Positions 24,860-36,596 are shown, counted from the first letter of the stretch. The stretch: 64,000 nucleotides of DNA from Calycina herbarum (GCA_001414485.1 LLEY01000054.1:310001-374000); one strand, 5' to 3'. Numbers and translations: made by a program. The notes: a model not told the origin generated them from the sequence alone.

Positions 24860-27800
24860 TAATACTTAAAATTCGAGGCTAGATACTACTGTGGATTAGG
24901 GTTATAGCCTAACTATTAAACCCTATATTAGAGCTTTCTATAAACTGCTTTTATAGCTAAGACTTCTTCTACTTCCTACTCTTTCTAATCTGTAACCTGT
25001 ATTAGCGGGGGTAGTTCGTTTACCTATCTAGGTAACGGATCTATAGCAGCCTTATAGAGTAGTGACAGGTGGAATACGGGGTATATACGGAAGTGGTCTA
25101 GCAGTTCGAGCTGGAAAGAGTGTCCTTCGCGGGCTATAATCTAGAACAGACTCTCGTTTTGTCTATCTAGCTTATAGCTCGGCCGGTCTGTCTTCTAATT
25201 ACGAGTCGATACTTAAACAAAGTCGTCTACGTTAAAGTCTACTACTCTTTGAATCTGGTTCGCGGACCTTGTATAACAGTCTTATACTTTACTAACCAAT
25301 TCCTTTACTACGGTCTAAGTGTCGTATATTCTCTATATAAGTGCCTCTGCATCGGTCTAGTTAAGCTATTCGTAGACTATTACGGATTTATCTAGACGGT
25401 TCTAATTAAAGGACGTAGTAGCTACGTATCTGTTAATTACTTTAAAGGGCGAGAGCCTACCTAGACTCTTATATAGAAGCGTAAGCTAAGCGTAGTCTAA
25501 AATAGGGATAAGTTCGCTCTAGTTGTCCTAATAGTAACTAATAAAAGGCTATAAGCGTTGATTAATCTATTGGTTTATGATTTTGGTTTGTCTATTAGTT
25601 TGTAGATAGAAAGCAGTAGATAGCCTAAGCTTTATACTAAGGATTCTATAGAATTTAGACTAGAAAGAAGAAATAAACTATAGTCTATGGTCTAAAATAA
25701 TACTTTATAGATAGCTGTAGGTTTAATAGATCTACGTAACGTATATTCGAGCTATATCTTAGGCTATAACTGTCTTTAGATAGGGGATTAAGACTGATTA
25801 CCTAGTTAGGCGATCTATAACTACTTATAAGGTATTATAACCTTGTTTATTAGTAGGAAAAGACTTATAGTCTATAGTAATATACTACTAGGGATGTTCT
25901 AGAACTGGTAATAGGTGTAAAAACCTAGGTTTACGGTTATAAGAAACTGTAGTATATCGACAGTCTCTGTAGTTACTAATATAGGTTTCTATAGACGTTT
26001 GTAAACCTTTCTACTAGTATCTATAGGCGAGAATAGCTACCGTCTTTGTCCGTCTAGGGTGAGCCGTAGATACTTATACGTAAGCTTTACAGATTAGATC
26101 CGTTTATAAGATGTCTTGATTAGGAACTACGAGTCTCTTTTGCTAAAGAAGTAAGTCGTTCTTTATTATCTAGTTTTGGTATCCGCGGGTAGCTTTCGTT
26201 TAGTTGTCTTCTAAGTCTAAAGAGTTATAGTTAGTAGTGAGTAACTGGTTAACAAGGTTAAGCGAGGGTTCTAAGGTAACTAGGGCTAACGTTATAGGAG
26301 GTTCTAATCGAGTAGTAATATATAGATCTAACTGATTAGACGTAAGTAAGGTTTATTATCTTATAGACGCTTTTAGGTTGTTCTATAGGTTAACGTCTTA
26401 GTCTTAGCGTGTTAGCGTGTCTGTTTTCTCGTTCTACTTATTAGATTAAAACGTAATTATAAAATAGAACTCTAATAGAAACTCTATCTATCTCGCTTAC
26501 TACTAGTTTAAGGTTTTAGAGGTTATAAAGTACTTTAAAGCCTTGTAATCGGTAAAGACCTTGATCTAGAAGCTAGTCTAAGTAAGATCTGCTTACTATT
26601 GTCTAAAAGAGTATATAATAGCTAATATCTCTTTATTATAGATTTAGTAGTTTAGCTCGGCGGGGTTTATCGTCTTTGAGAAGTAGCCTATAGGTCTCTA
26701 CGGTTCGGTTTTAGATATACGTTGTAATATTATAGCTGTAACTACTCTATTAGAAGCGTTAGTCTTAACCATAGTCTCTAAATCGGCTATAAAGTGGTAT
26801 AAGAGAGGGGCGGTAACTAAGGCTTCTTTTAACGTATTAAAAGCCTTCTTATATTCTAAGTTAAACTTAAATAATACTTCCTTACTTATAAGATGGTTTA
26901 GCGGACGAGTAATCTGTCTATAATCCTAAATAAAACGTTAGTAGAAGTTATAAAAACCTAGGAAGGACTAGATACTCTTAATAGTACTAGGATATTTCTA
27001 GGAAACGATTGCTAAGATCTTCTTTAGGTTAACTTCGATTCTGTTTATAGAGATAATAAAACTAAGGTACTTCGTATAAGTAACGTAGAACTCTGTCTTC
27101 TTAATATCCACTTATAGTCTAGCTTTATAGAGCTGTTCTAAGACCTTATAGACGTGTTTAACGTGTTCGAGCTTATTATTAGAGTATATAAGAATGTTAT
27201 TAAGGTAAGCTATATAAAAGTTATTAAGATATTCTATAAGAACGCTATTTATATACCTCTAGTACGTAGTAGGACCGTTGGTTAAGCTAAAAGGCAACAC
27301 CTTATATTTAAACGTGCTATAATAGGTCTAAAAGGTTATAAGTTCTTCTAACTCTAGTTTTATATATATATAGTTAAAAGCTTGATAAATGTTAAGCTTT
27401 ATAAGGATTTTAGTATTAGTGATTCGTATAAGAGTTTCGTCGATTAGTAGAAGAGGGTGCTAGTTCTTATAAGTAAGGTTGTTAAGTTTCTAGTAGTCGA
27501 TATAGAGTTGTAAGCTTCTGTTAGGCTTCTTTATAAACAGTACTAGAGAGGCGAAAGAGGCGTGGCTAGGAATAATAAACTCTTTATCGAGGTTATTAAG
27601 GATATACTACTTTATAGCTAGAAGTTCCTTAGTCGTTATCTTATATAACGGGCTATACGATAGGATATTTAGACTTGTAAGTTTAATCTAGTAGTCGACT
27701 TAGTTTCGTAGTAGGGAAAGCTTGTCTAAAGCTCTCTTTAAAAAGACATTCTTAAAGTCTATATATTCCTAGTAAACGTTCTATTCTACTAGTTGTTTGT

Positions 27801-30150
27801 CCGAAGCGTAATCTACTAAAGAGAGCTCTATACGTAACCTGTCTATAAGAGTATAGTCGATCTCTTATAAGCTAGTGAAGAAGACTTTATTATCACGCTT
27901 TTAAAGGTTAAGTTTAAAAGTAGTAGCTCTAATATAATAGATATTAATAGCGAAGTCTTCCGTAGGTTTATAGATGTTTATAAGCGAGCTTATAGCTGCT
28001 TTATAGTTTATAACTAAACGTTTTCCTAAGAAGGATCGACGACGTTGTTAACGGTTAGGAATAAGGACCTATATTCTATTCTAGGTAGAGATAAGGTCTT
28101 ATTAAAAGCTTTTGTCTAGAATTTCCTTAAGAGTGACTAGTAGCAGGGTTTAGTACTAGCTTTAAAATAGTATTAAATAGATTAATATAGGTTCCTCTAT
28201 AGCTTTCTAACAGAGGTCGCAGTTCTCTATATCTTCCTAAGCCTAGAGGTCTAGCGGGGAGATAGTTATTAATTCCCTAGTAATAGATACTAAGTAATCA
28301 AATTAATAAACTAGGGGAAGGGATTCTAGCTACTTAATCTTATAGCTACGGACTGCTAACTTTATGTTTATATCTATACGCTATTAACAGCCGATAATAA
28401 TATCATATTCGTCGATATTAGTAATTAGAAAGGGCGTATTAGTAAACTGTTGTCTGTTAATACTTAGTATTAAGCGAATAACGTAAGTAATTACTAGTCT
28501 TTTATGTCTATTAAACCCTGTAATTAATATTATATATAATAGCTTTTCCGTAGCCTGTCTATAATATTAACTTAACTAGTCGGCTAAAGCTATATTAATA
28601 AATAGTTATCTATTTACTCTAGTATTAATAAGTCTAGTAATATTAAAAGTATATCTATTCTTAATTAAAGTATATATAGTTATAAAAGCCTTTCTATCTA
28701 TTATACAACTTAGATTAAGAGGTTAAGATCTAAGTTTGTTTTACTCTAAAGAGAAGACTTACTTTAGAGCTGTTCTTTTCCTAAGTCCTTATAGACGAGT
28801 TCCTCGTTAGCTAATTCTTCTCTAGACGCTTGTAGTCCGTAGAAGTCTATAAGCGAGTTTTCAGCGTCTTCTAATAGCTTAATAGCTATAGAGGGTTTTC
28901 AAGGAAGAGGGCATTTACTAGCGTAGTGTCTAGGTTTATTATAATTATAATAGATAACGTCTACTATATCCTAGACAGGAGTCGTACTCTTACGAGTAGG
29001 TAAAGGAGTCTTATAGTCTGTAACTAGAGAGTAATAGACCGGGCTTTAGGTTAGCGGATAACTAATAGTAGTATATAGAGCCGGAAGTTAGTAAGTTGAT
29101 CCGTAGCTGGTAGAGAAACCTCTTATAGATAGGCGGCGGTTGTAGCAAGCTGTAAGGCGTTTCTTAATAGTTACCCTGTCTTAATAGACAGAGTGATAGC
29201 GGTTATATAACTGGTTAAAGGTTGCTAGGGTGATTCAGACTAGTAAGATACTTACTTAGAGAGCTGGCGTAAGCTTCTAGTATAAATCTTCGGACTACTT
29301 ACTTAACAGGATATAAGCCTTAGTTATAAGGCTTAAGAAGGTTACTTTAAACATAGTAAAAGTCTTATCCTCTTATATTAAGAGTTTATAGAAGACCTTA
29401 CAAGCCTCTACAGCTTTGTTACTATCTATGAATAAGGTATCTAGATATATAAGTATATCTATAACGTCTATAAATAAGGTAGAGGAACCGAAATCCATCT
29501 ATGGTTCCAGGTGCTCTTATACTACGCCGGAAGTAGCTATAAAGACGAAGGTAAGTTTGTCTTATTCGTTCTTAAAGAGGTTCTTTCTTATTTTACTAGC
29601 TAGGATAATCCGCCAGGTCTTATATAACAGGGAGATGCTGTCCTTAAGTTTCTCGCTATCTTAGAACTTATAAGTAGAATTGTTAGAACTAAATCAGGAA
29701 CAGGAGGAGTCGGTAGTAGCCTCTTAGAGGGCTTGTATATACTCGCGGCTTAGGAGAGGGTTGTTAGAGTGGTTTATAGGCAACGGGGTTTGGTAGAGTT
29801 ACGTATGTAAAGAGAGGATTTCAGCTTATAAACAAACGTTTTCGTCTATAGGAGGCTCGCTTATCGCAGGGGAGGCAGGCGAGGGAGGGGCGACTCTAGA
29901 GGTGTTATCCGGTTGTTAAGGCTCGGTTCGAGACGAGCTAGTAGGTGTCTTCCCTTTTCTACTACGACTACTTCGAGTGTCGGCTATTATATTATTAGAA
30001 AGGAAGGAGAGGTTGTAAAAAAGGTTGTATAGGCCGTTACAGGCGTGTCTTTCAAGGAGATAAGTCGTTATAGACGCAGAGATGCTTAAGGGATCCGTTT
30101 ATAAAAAGAGAGGCCGTTATAGGCGGAGGAGGAGAGTCGTAATCACACTG
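24860..30150 (-). pseudogene. Gypsy D gag-pol relic with chromodomain
   Basis: Minus-strand domains: a gag zinc knuckle at about 28,898-28,955 read as YYNYNKPRHYASKCPLP (two Cys now Tyr); RT with YIAYLNNILIYS at about 27,181-27,216 (YLDDILIYS expected; both Asp now Asn); RNase H at about 26,850-26,430 (ETMVKTNASNRVV, IGYFSKTINPAELNYQIYNK); integrase core at about 25,930-25,400 (ISSFQSKFYRILSIKLRLST); and a C-terminal chromodomain near 25,000-24,870 (YRKLQYRVQQLGYNPN). This is the chromovirus domain order. Many Gln/Trp codons are stops, so it is inactive. Confidence 0.88.
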
Positions 30151-30244
30151 TTACGAGTATAAGATCTTCTAGCTGTTATAAGCGTAGAATCCAGTCGATA
30201 TTATAATCCTTTATAGAGAGTAAAAAGGGTTAAGCTTTAAATAA

Positions 30245-30476
30245 TATCACGATCTATATCTGAAGGCAAAGGTATAAGAGTATATATATATATATTCGAG
30301 AATTTAAAGCTATAGTTCTAAGAACGAGGGAATACGGAATATATACTCTACGAAAAAGAGGTATTCCTACTAACTGTAAAGAGCCTTTAATCTCGTTATA
30401 AATCCGTCCAAGCGTTGCGGCTCTGACGGTCACGTGTAGGACCGAGAATCACGTGTTACGGACCAGCGCCGTAACA
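30245..30476 (-). repeat. Gypsy D LTR (5')
   Basis: 232 bp, ends GCGCCGTAACA on the plus strand and is followed by target duplication CTAGG at 30,477. Confidence 0.94.
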
Positions 30477-30481
30477 CTAGG

Positions 30482-31463
30482 TACTCTATTAGCGCCTTAC
30501 TAGGGCCTGGTTTATAATCTCGTAGCTCTAGAAGCGTCTGTAGAATAAGTAAGCTTACTTAACTTAGGTGTGCCTTTAAGACTAGACTAGCCCACGTAGT
30601 CGATATAGCGTAGATCGGAGATGTTTTTGAATACTAGTAGTGCTAGGGCCGATATAGGTCTAGCACGGCTTATAGATTAGGACCTGGTGCGCTGAATCGT
30701 AGCGAAGCGTTAACGATACTATAGGTACTAGAGCTAGGGATACTAGTATAGTAGAGTAGATAGGCGGGAGCGTGTTAGCTTATAACTTAAATAGAAGGAG
30801 AGAGAGGAGAGCGAAAATAATACCCTGCGCGGCCCCGCTTTAAGCGACATGCGCTATTGTCGCTTTAGTCACGTGATTATAGCCTTAGGAGATCCCTTAA
30901 TCGCTTTATTAACCTAAACAGTGTCTATTTAATATAAGCGCCTTTTAATATACTTGCCCTATAAGGGCGCCGCCTAGGGCTCATTTATCCTGTATAAACA
31001 CGTGCTTCGTGGGCGCGCTTTTTGCAGCAAAAAGGCGCCAACTAATAGCTGGGCAGCCAACTAATAGTAGGGCAGCGGGCGCGAGGGTAGGTACGAGACG
31101 CGGCATCGTTGTAGGTTGGAATCGACGGAGGCACGTGGAGTAGGCAGTAGCGTAGCACGGGACGTAAGAAGGTTGTTGAAAAGTAGAAAGATCTAGGATA
31201 TAGATGTTAAGAGAGCAGCGCGCGCTAGACAGTTGTTATAGGGTAGAAAGAGAGAGAGGGTAGAGGGTAGAGCGCGACGCGTCCACATCGCGAGGAGCGA
31301 CGTCGCGCTTGCGGCTAGCAGTTAGCCGAGGGGCCTCAGGGGCGGTCTTGGTGGACGGGTTTTCGGCGAAAGTGTAGAAGAAAAGTACCCGCTGAGGGGA
31401 GAAACGCGGGCGCATAACCTATAGTAGGAATCAAAAACTGGATAGAGACATAAGCTATTCCTT
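30482..31463. other. Transition from RIPed to normal-GC DNA, no gene seen
   Basis: Base composition changes here from RIPed (to about 31,000) to normal GC. The first part could be the far side of Gypsy A, but I could not follow an integrase reading into it. A near-perfect direct repeat, GCCAACTAATAG plus GGGCAGC, occurs twice at about 31,036-31,075. The last part is the 3' region of the HET gene. Confidence 0.5.
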
Positions 31464-34187
31464 CTAACTGATATACCAGTAACTACCTTCTTCCACCTTG
31501 TCACAAACGAAGAGAAAGTCCTCTAGATCCTCCTCCTCTTCATCCTCGGGAACCGTTATAATGGCCGGGCAAATATACTCTACCCAAACAGAACCGGACT
31601 TCGTATGTTTGCGGATTTTCTTTACGAGAATAGCTCGCCCAGAGGTTGATGTGCTTCTCCACTCTGTTCGCAAAACTAGAGCTAGATCTCCATACTTATA
31701 GTCCGCACCTACAACGTCTCCCCAAATTCTCTCAACCTCTCTTCGCTTTCCCTTCTGATTCGGGGCTCTTTCAGGGTGGTACTCGTCCTCCAAGGAATCC
31801 AGGGTGACTTCAATCACCTGGCCGTCAACATCAAACCACACCGTGTCTCTTTCTTCCAACCCATCTTTATCTCGAAGGCCAAGTACCAATCCAGGAAATG
31901 AACACCAAATACAAGGCGGATTGCTCATGATGTAGCCAATGTCGTCTGGGGAATCGAGTTCACCGTCAGCTCTCATTTCAAGAAATGTCTTCGGTGCCCA
32001 TCGAAAACCCTCCACCGGAAGACGCGGACCCCTGCTGAAGATGATGGATTTTGGCACTGAAGGATAACATTGAAGTACAGCTGCCATCTTGTGATTGAAA
32101 AGCACATCTGGATCCAATGGCGATATTTCTTCAGCTTCCAGCACCCCAGTTTTCGAGTCAAGGATCCACCGCAAATTCCTTGGAGCCTCTAAGTCTGTGA
32201 CAACCTTGGTATCTATACCCAGCAAAATTGCAAGACACTTTGGCTCATCCTCAGCCTTTGTTACTGTTCTCCACGCAAACTGGGCTACCACAGCCGCAAA
32301 GTGTTCTGACTTTGAAAGAGACTTTGTTGAAGATCGTAAGCTGTCCCAATATTCACAGACACTTGTAAAGGTTGGACTAATGCTGTACTTTCCCATCTGA
32401 TTAACAATGCGGATTCCTTTCATCACAGGATCATCATCCCAGTCGTTGATTTCAATGAATCCAATCCCTTTGTTGGCAACACAATAAACCCAGAATTGGT
32501 CCATCAACCTGTATGAAAACGCGAATTTCTTTTTGAGGTATGTTATTTCTTCCATATTGGGATAACCTCCAAAGAATGAACTCAACATCGAGAAGTGATT
32601 CTTCTTGTATTTTGCCATCAGATCTTCAACCTTCACTGCAATGTCCTCAAACTGGAAATAAAGATTTTTGGGGAAAGCACCTTCTTGAAAACACCAGAGT
32701 CGTCGATTCCATCTCGAGTACTGTATTCTGGCCAGAAGCTCTTCGGGGTCTCGGTCAGTAGAGATGCTGCAGAGATCCCCTTCAAGGACAAGCACTTTGT
32801 CTGCTTCGATGTAGGTGTTGGCCATCTTTTGAAGCGCAAGGTTCTTCATCTCGGCGACTCTAGGCCCCTTTCCAGATGGGATAGATATTGTATCAATCCA
32901 GAACGGAGTTTGATATTTGCTCTTTGGGTACAGATCGTCCACGAGATCTTGGATCCGTTGGAGCTGGCAAGCCAAAATTGTATTTCCAATAGGATCGCCG
33001 AGACCGTCGAGCCAAACGTGAGAAATGGCAACGTACGGCTTCATTGCAGCAGATGAAGGCATGCTGTGACGATTGGGATTATTTGTTTTTAGAGATCTAA
33101 AGGCGTGAATGAATGATTTTCCAGCTTGCGCAAGAACTTTGGTGGGGGCGTGGCTCTTTTCGGTTGCCTGTACCAAGATGGAAGGATCCTCTATATCTTC
33201 GTTGTCTGCTAGAATTGTGGCGCTGCCCCCGTTCTTGATGATTGTCACGACATCTCCAGCCCCAGCTCCAAGTCCAATAGGCTCACATTTGCAATTGGCT
33301 TCAACGTGAGTCCGCTTGCCGGTTGTCGCTCTACATGACAGACCCTCGCACTTGTCATGATCTTTCTTCGGTCGCTTGAACTTGCTCAGTTGATACACTC
33401 GGTTGATCAAGAACTCGCCTCCCTGGCTCAAAAGCAGTTGAATGTCACAAGGACACCAGTTGGAATCCACCAATAGACGCTCCAGTAAAGGGGAAATGGC
33501 ACGTCGAGTCCCTCGAATTTGCGCAGCCGGGTATGATTCCTGGCGTAACTTACCATCCCCACCAAAGACCCATGATTCGCCGGTGTATCGGAAGCCAACA
33601 TAGACTCGTTGCAGTAACTTGATCAATTCTTCATGCAGTAAACTCACTGCCAGACAGACTCTTTCGACTTCGCGCCAATCCTCTCCTCCGTCCTCTGGCT
33701 GTCCTTCCGTGAGTTTGTGGAACGCGTTCAACACCTCACCTGTCTCTCTGAGGTAAGACTCCACCTGGCTGCGTCTTTCGTTGGCTTTTTGCGCAGTATA
33801 CGTCAATCCTTCATTGCAGATCCAGAAGCGTAGAAGAAATGGTATTCTTGAAATCGTAAGATACGTTTTTCCATCGCTGCCTTCAAAGAGCAACTCTTCA
33901 AAACCAAGTGGCGGCCCGGCGATCTGAGCAATGGAGAAGGAGAGACCGAAAAATAGCCATTGCTGCAGGAATTGGGCAAGATCGGAAGGAGATACGCTGT
34001 TAGGATAGATGCCTTGCTTCAAGTCGCGAAATTTGAAGCCTGCAGAGCTTGGATATGTTCGAAATGTGACGTGGCCCTCGAACTCGCTGTATGAGCCATC
34101 CAAGTACTCAAATTCGTGATGTGGCGAGCGAAATGTTGTAGAGGAAGTTTCGGTGAAGTGGCTCGAAGGTGCAAATGTCGTCGCCAT
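31464..34187 (-). CDS. HET-domain (heterokaryon incompatibility) protein, 907 aa
   Basis: A single uninterrupted 907-codon frame, start ATG at 34,187 in good context (CAATATGG), stop TAG at 31,464-31,466. The HET domain lies at about residues 383-510 with its three hallmark blocks: YVAISHVWLDGLGD (385-398), PFWIDTISIP (428-437) and RRLWCFQEGAF (495-505). HET domains are NAD-binding, TIR-related modules whose activation in ascomycetes triggers programmed cell death on non-self recognition. Residues 244-301 are rich in Cys and His (CPC, CEGLSC, HVEANCKC) and may bind a metal. The roughly 400-residue C-terminal region is not recognised. No RIP stops: the gene sits in a normal-GC island between two TE graveyards, a typical setting for variable HET genes. 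The specific recognition target is unknown. Confidence 0.93.
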   Translation of the reverse strand: MATTFAPSSHFTETSSTTFRSPHHEFEYLDGSYSEFEGHVTFRTYPSSAGFKFRDLKQGIYPNSVSPSDLAQFLQQWLFFGLSFSIAQIAGPPLGFEELLFEGSDGKTYLTISRIPFLLRFWICNEGLTYTAQKANERRSQVESYLRETGEVLNAFHKLTEGQPEDGGEDWREVERVCLAVSLLHEELIKLLQRVYVGFRYTGESWVFGGDGKLRQESYPAAQIRGTRRAISPLLERLLVDSNWCPCDIQLLLSQGGEFLINRVYQLSKFKRPKKDHDKCEGLSCRATTGKRTHVEANCKCEPIGLGAGAGDVVTIIKNGGSATILADNEDIEDPSILVQATEKSHAPTKVLAQAGKSFIHAFRSLKTNNPNRHSMPSSAAMKPYVAISHVWLDGLGDPIGNTILACQLQRIQDLVDDLYPKSKYQTPFWIDTISIPSGKGPRVAEMKNLALQKMANTYIEADKVLVLEGDLCSISTDRDPEELLARIQYSRWNRRLWCFQEGAFPKNLYFQFEDIAVKVEDLMAKYKKNHFSMLSSFFGGYPNMEEITYLKKKFAFSYRLMDQFWVYCVANKGIGFIEINDWDDDPVMKGIRIVNQMGKYSISPTFTSVCEYWDSLRSSTKSLSKSEHFAAVVAQFAWRTVTKAEDEPKCLAILLGIDTKVVTDLEAPRNLRWILDSKTGVLEAEEISPLDPDVLFNHKMAAVLQCYPSVPKSIIFSRGPRLPVEGFRWAPKTFLEMRADGELDSPDDIGYIMSNPPCIWCSFPGLVLGLRDKDGLEERDTVWFDVDGQVIEVTLDSLEDEYHPERAPNQKGKRREVERIWGDVVGADYKYGDLALVLRTEWRSTSTSGRAILVKKIRKHTKSGSVWVEYICPAIITVPEDEEEEDLEDFLFVCDKVEEGSYWYIS

Positions 34188-34620
34188 ATTGAAGTAGGGT
34201 TTTGTTTTGGAGTAATTGGAAGCATTAGGATCTAATGTCCAACCTAGGACCCTTTCATGGGCACACGTGGAACAGATTTCATTGGTCTCCTAGAATCGGG
34301 TGAGCTGCTGTATACCTTCCTCATTCAAATGCGCGCTCTGGTCATGCCAGCATGACTGTGACAGGATTGGCTAAATTGTCAGAATAATTCGACTTCCTTC
34401 TGTGTATTTCGGTAGCAGGTACCTTCGTTGAGATGAGTTGTTTTTGTGGAGTGGTAGAAGCTTACGTAAGCATCAGCTTTCCTCGGGCACTCGAGCAAGG
34501 AAAGTCTGTACCTTGGCTATAGCATCACCCATTCCAAAAACGACGGTTTTACGATTTTCGACTCTAGCTAGAGCTCTCATCTCCATTTGAAGCTACTCAG
34601 ACTCCTGATTTACCTTCAAT
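34188..34620. promoter_or_regulatory. Intergenic region upstream of the HET gene
   Basis: Normal GC, no gene. For the HET gene (minus) a CCAAT pentamer occurs about 95 bp upstream of the start (ATTGG on plus at 34,281-34,285). A near-palindrome GCTTACGTAAGC lies at about 34,460. No TATA box was recognised. Functional assignment of these short motifs is speculative. Confidence 0.3.
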
Positions 34621-35157
34621 ATGGCACGAACCAGAAACACCCCCGCCGACGACGGGGTACCCTCTTCCCCCCTTTCGAACGCGGAGTCCAACGCAACGAT
34701 CTCCCAGAATACCAACGATCCAGAGGCCCTCACGGAGGCTGAAGTCAGGGCACAACTGTTGATGGAGGACCTACACATGAAGAGAGCCCAGCGCGCAGAA
34801 GTGGAAGGCCGAACAAGGATCGCGGCTATGGAAGAGAAAAAGTTACATGCTGAGACCAAGGCCTTGGAGGCACAAACGTTGGTCTCAAGAGCGCAAGCAG
34901 CAGCAGCGACTAGGGACGCTTTAAGCCTCGAAGAAGCAGGTGAGATGCTATCCCCGCAAGATAAATCCATCCTAGACAGGCACCCGGGGGTCAACCCAAA
35001 GTACATTGCCCAGATCGTCAAAGGGACATTCTCAGCAATAGACCTCGCTTGCATCACACAACAACCTTTTTCGAAGAAAAGTTTTCTTCGAATTTTATCA
35101 ATCTCTTTACACCAAACGATAGCAGCTAGAATTTCAACCACTCCCCTCTCCTCCTAG
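34621..35157 (+). CDS. Gag-like ORF, 178 aa, possibly a retroelement fragment
   Basis: An open frame in normal-GC DNA. The N-terminus is charged and disordered (MARTRNTPADDG), followed by a probable coiled coil (about residues 38-90, rich in A/E/K/R) and a segment around residues 108-135 (LSPQDKSILDRHPGVNPKYI) resembling the region of fungal LTR-element gag proteins before the capsid core. The last 30 residues look unrelated, so the frame may be broken near a hairpin at 35,070. No zinc knuckle or enzymatic domain. It precedes a LINE ORF1 by 72 bp and may be the target into which that LINE inserted. A host hypothetical protein cannot be excluded. Confidence 0.45.
   Translation: MARTRNTPADDGVPSSPLSNAESNATISQNTNDPEALTEAEVRAQLLMEDLHMKRAQRAEVEGRTRIAAMEEKKLHAETKALEAQTLVSRAQAAAATRDALSLEEAGEMLSPQDKSILDRHPGVNPKYIAQIVKGTFSAIDLACITQQPFSKKSFLRILSISLHQTIAARISTTPLSS
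35070..35092. repeat. Perfect hairpin, 11-bp arms, 1-nt centre
   Basis: TTCGAAGAAAA and TTTTCTTCGAA around a single G. It lies where the gag-like ORF loses its resemblance to known sequence. Confidence 0.8.
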
Positions 35158-35229
35158 GAGGCTTGCCCCTCTAGTGGCAGAGATACACCCTTCAAAAGAT
35201 CACGTGAAAAAAATCCCCCCCCCCCCTCC

Positions 35230-36562
35230 ATGACCTCAATCAACCCCTCCACCGCCAACACCGCTACTATGGCGGTCCAAGCACAATTAAACTCGGAATG
35301 GGAACAAGATATTGTAGAAGGAACGGCCTACGAACCTATGCAATTCGTCAACTCGTCTACGCTCCTCACCAGTCCAATCTACCCAAGCATCACCGTGGCA
35401 CCCCCAATCCCCTCCACCCCCCACGAGAATCTCTTTTCCGAAGCGTACATCCAATCTAGCCCTATAAACCACACTCAATGGAACAAAAACAACTTCAACT
35501 TCATAGACATAAGCACGCCAAGAAACTTCCAAGCTGTCAATGAAACCAACCCCCCAGCCAAAAGGCCAAGGAGCGACCAACCCTTGAACCTCACCTCAAA
35601 ATACGCTCTCATGTCCCACCCAGAAACCTCCGACGACGCAATTACAGCATCTAGGTCTCTTCTTTGCAAGGCGATCGAGCTCGAAGACAACCAGCCTAAG
35701 AAACTGGCTCTCATTGACCTACTTAACCTCTTCCGAGAATACACCGAGGGAAAGCCCATCAACAACACACTTAGCACTCTTACAAACTCAGTCAACAATC
35801 TCGAGAACATTGCAAGACGATTTCCTAAAAAAAAAAGCTATGCCTCTGTAACCACAGACAACAGCACCCAAGGTCTCATAGACTCCCAACTCAATCAGGC
35901 TCCTCCTCAGAAAACAAACCCCCAAAAGAACAAAGAGACCTTCAAGAAAGCTAATGCTGAGAAAAAGAAGGCTATCAAGGCTCAACGACTTATTCTTATT
36001 GAAGACTACCTTCAACCATTCAAGGACCCACAACCACTCGCGCTTAGAGACGCGATAAACAAAGAATTCAAAGCCCGCTTCAATGTCGACCCCGCAATCA
36101 GTACAATCTCTAGATCACAAAACAACAACCTTGTGCTTACAGCGGCAGAAGAATATAATGCCAAATTCTTGCTTGACAGAATTGAAGCTATTCAGAAGAT
36201 ACTCAATTTCAAAGAAGCAAGGGTAGACGCTACAAGATATCAAGTAGTAATCCATGGCATCCCAATCAGAGAATTCAACTCTCCCACAGGCCTAGCACAA
36301 CTTAAAGATGAGATCCTCACTTTTAACAAGGGCCTGAACCTAGAAATCGAAGATGCCCCGCACTGGCTCACCTCAAAGGAAAAGCGGAACAGCGGCCTAC
36401 AACACCAAGGATCAATTGTAGTAGCTTTCAAGGAAGAAAGCCAAGCAAACAGAGCAACAAGAAACAGACTCAACCTCGCAGGAATCAGTGCTAGAGTTGA
36501 ACACCTTCGGAACACGTCAAGGAAAATCCAATGCAATAGATGCCAGGAAAATGGACACCCCA

Positions 36563-36563
<1 letters not shown>
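35230..36563 (+). pseudogene. Tad1-like LINE ORF1, truncated by insertion
   Basis: Open frame from ATG 35,230, just after a run of 12 C (35,215-35,226), a plausible LINE 5' leader. The protein is Asn/Pro/Thr-rich at its N-terminus and Lys-rich around residues 195-260. At about residues 325-440 it has the ORF1 core seen in fungal Tad-clade LINEs (TRYQVVIHGIP, GSIVVAFKEE). It ends in a zinc knuckle start, IQCNRCQENGH (36,524-36,556). The knuckle is cut by the (ATT)n tail of a LINE inserted in the opposite direction; the poly-Leu stretch and TTCCVSLRL end of the annotated frame (to 36,630) belong to that insertion. Sequence resembling the rest of the knuckle resumes at about 38,875. ORF1 proteins bind element RNA. 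Not RIPed. Confidence 0.8.

Positions 36564-36596
<33 letters not shown>

Larger units (their letters stand above)
24453..30476 (-). mobile_element. Gypsy D: full-length chromodomain Ty3/Gypsy element
   Basis: 6,024 bp with two 232-bp LTRs (24,453-24,684 and 30,245-30,476) and a perfect 5-bp target duplication CTAGG (24,448-24,452 and 30,477-30,481). A purine tract, AAAAGAGGGGG on the minus strand, abuts the 3' LTR at about 24,687-24,697. It retains more TG/CA dinucleotides than A or B, so it is less thoroughly RIPed and possibly younger. It is inserted in 44 bp of unassigned DNA just beyond Gypsy B. Confidence 0.94.

Noticed and set aside
29416..29664. 82-codon plus-strand frame
   Set aside because: Lies antisense to the Gypsy D gag, composition is that of RIPed DNA, and no domain is visible.
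24409..31000. Assigning the flanks of Gypsy D to the missing end of Gypsy A
   Set aside because: No reading frame continuing the integrase of A could be established there, and no 5-bp duplication links 5,269 to 24,409.
34593..35141. 182-codon minus-strand frame opposite the gag-like ORF
   Set aside because: Shadow of the plus-strand frame; the plus-strand product has the recognisable charged/coiled-coil pattern.
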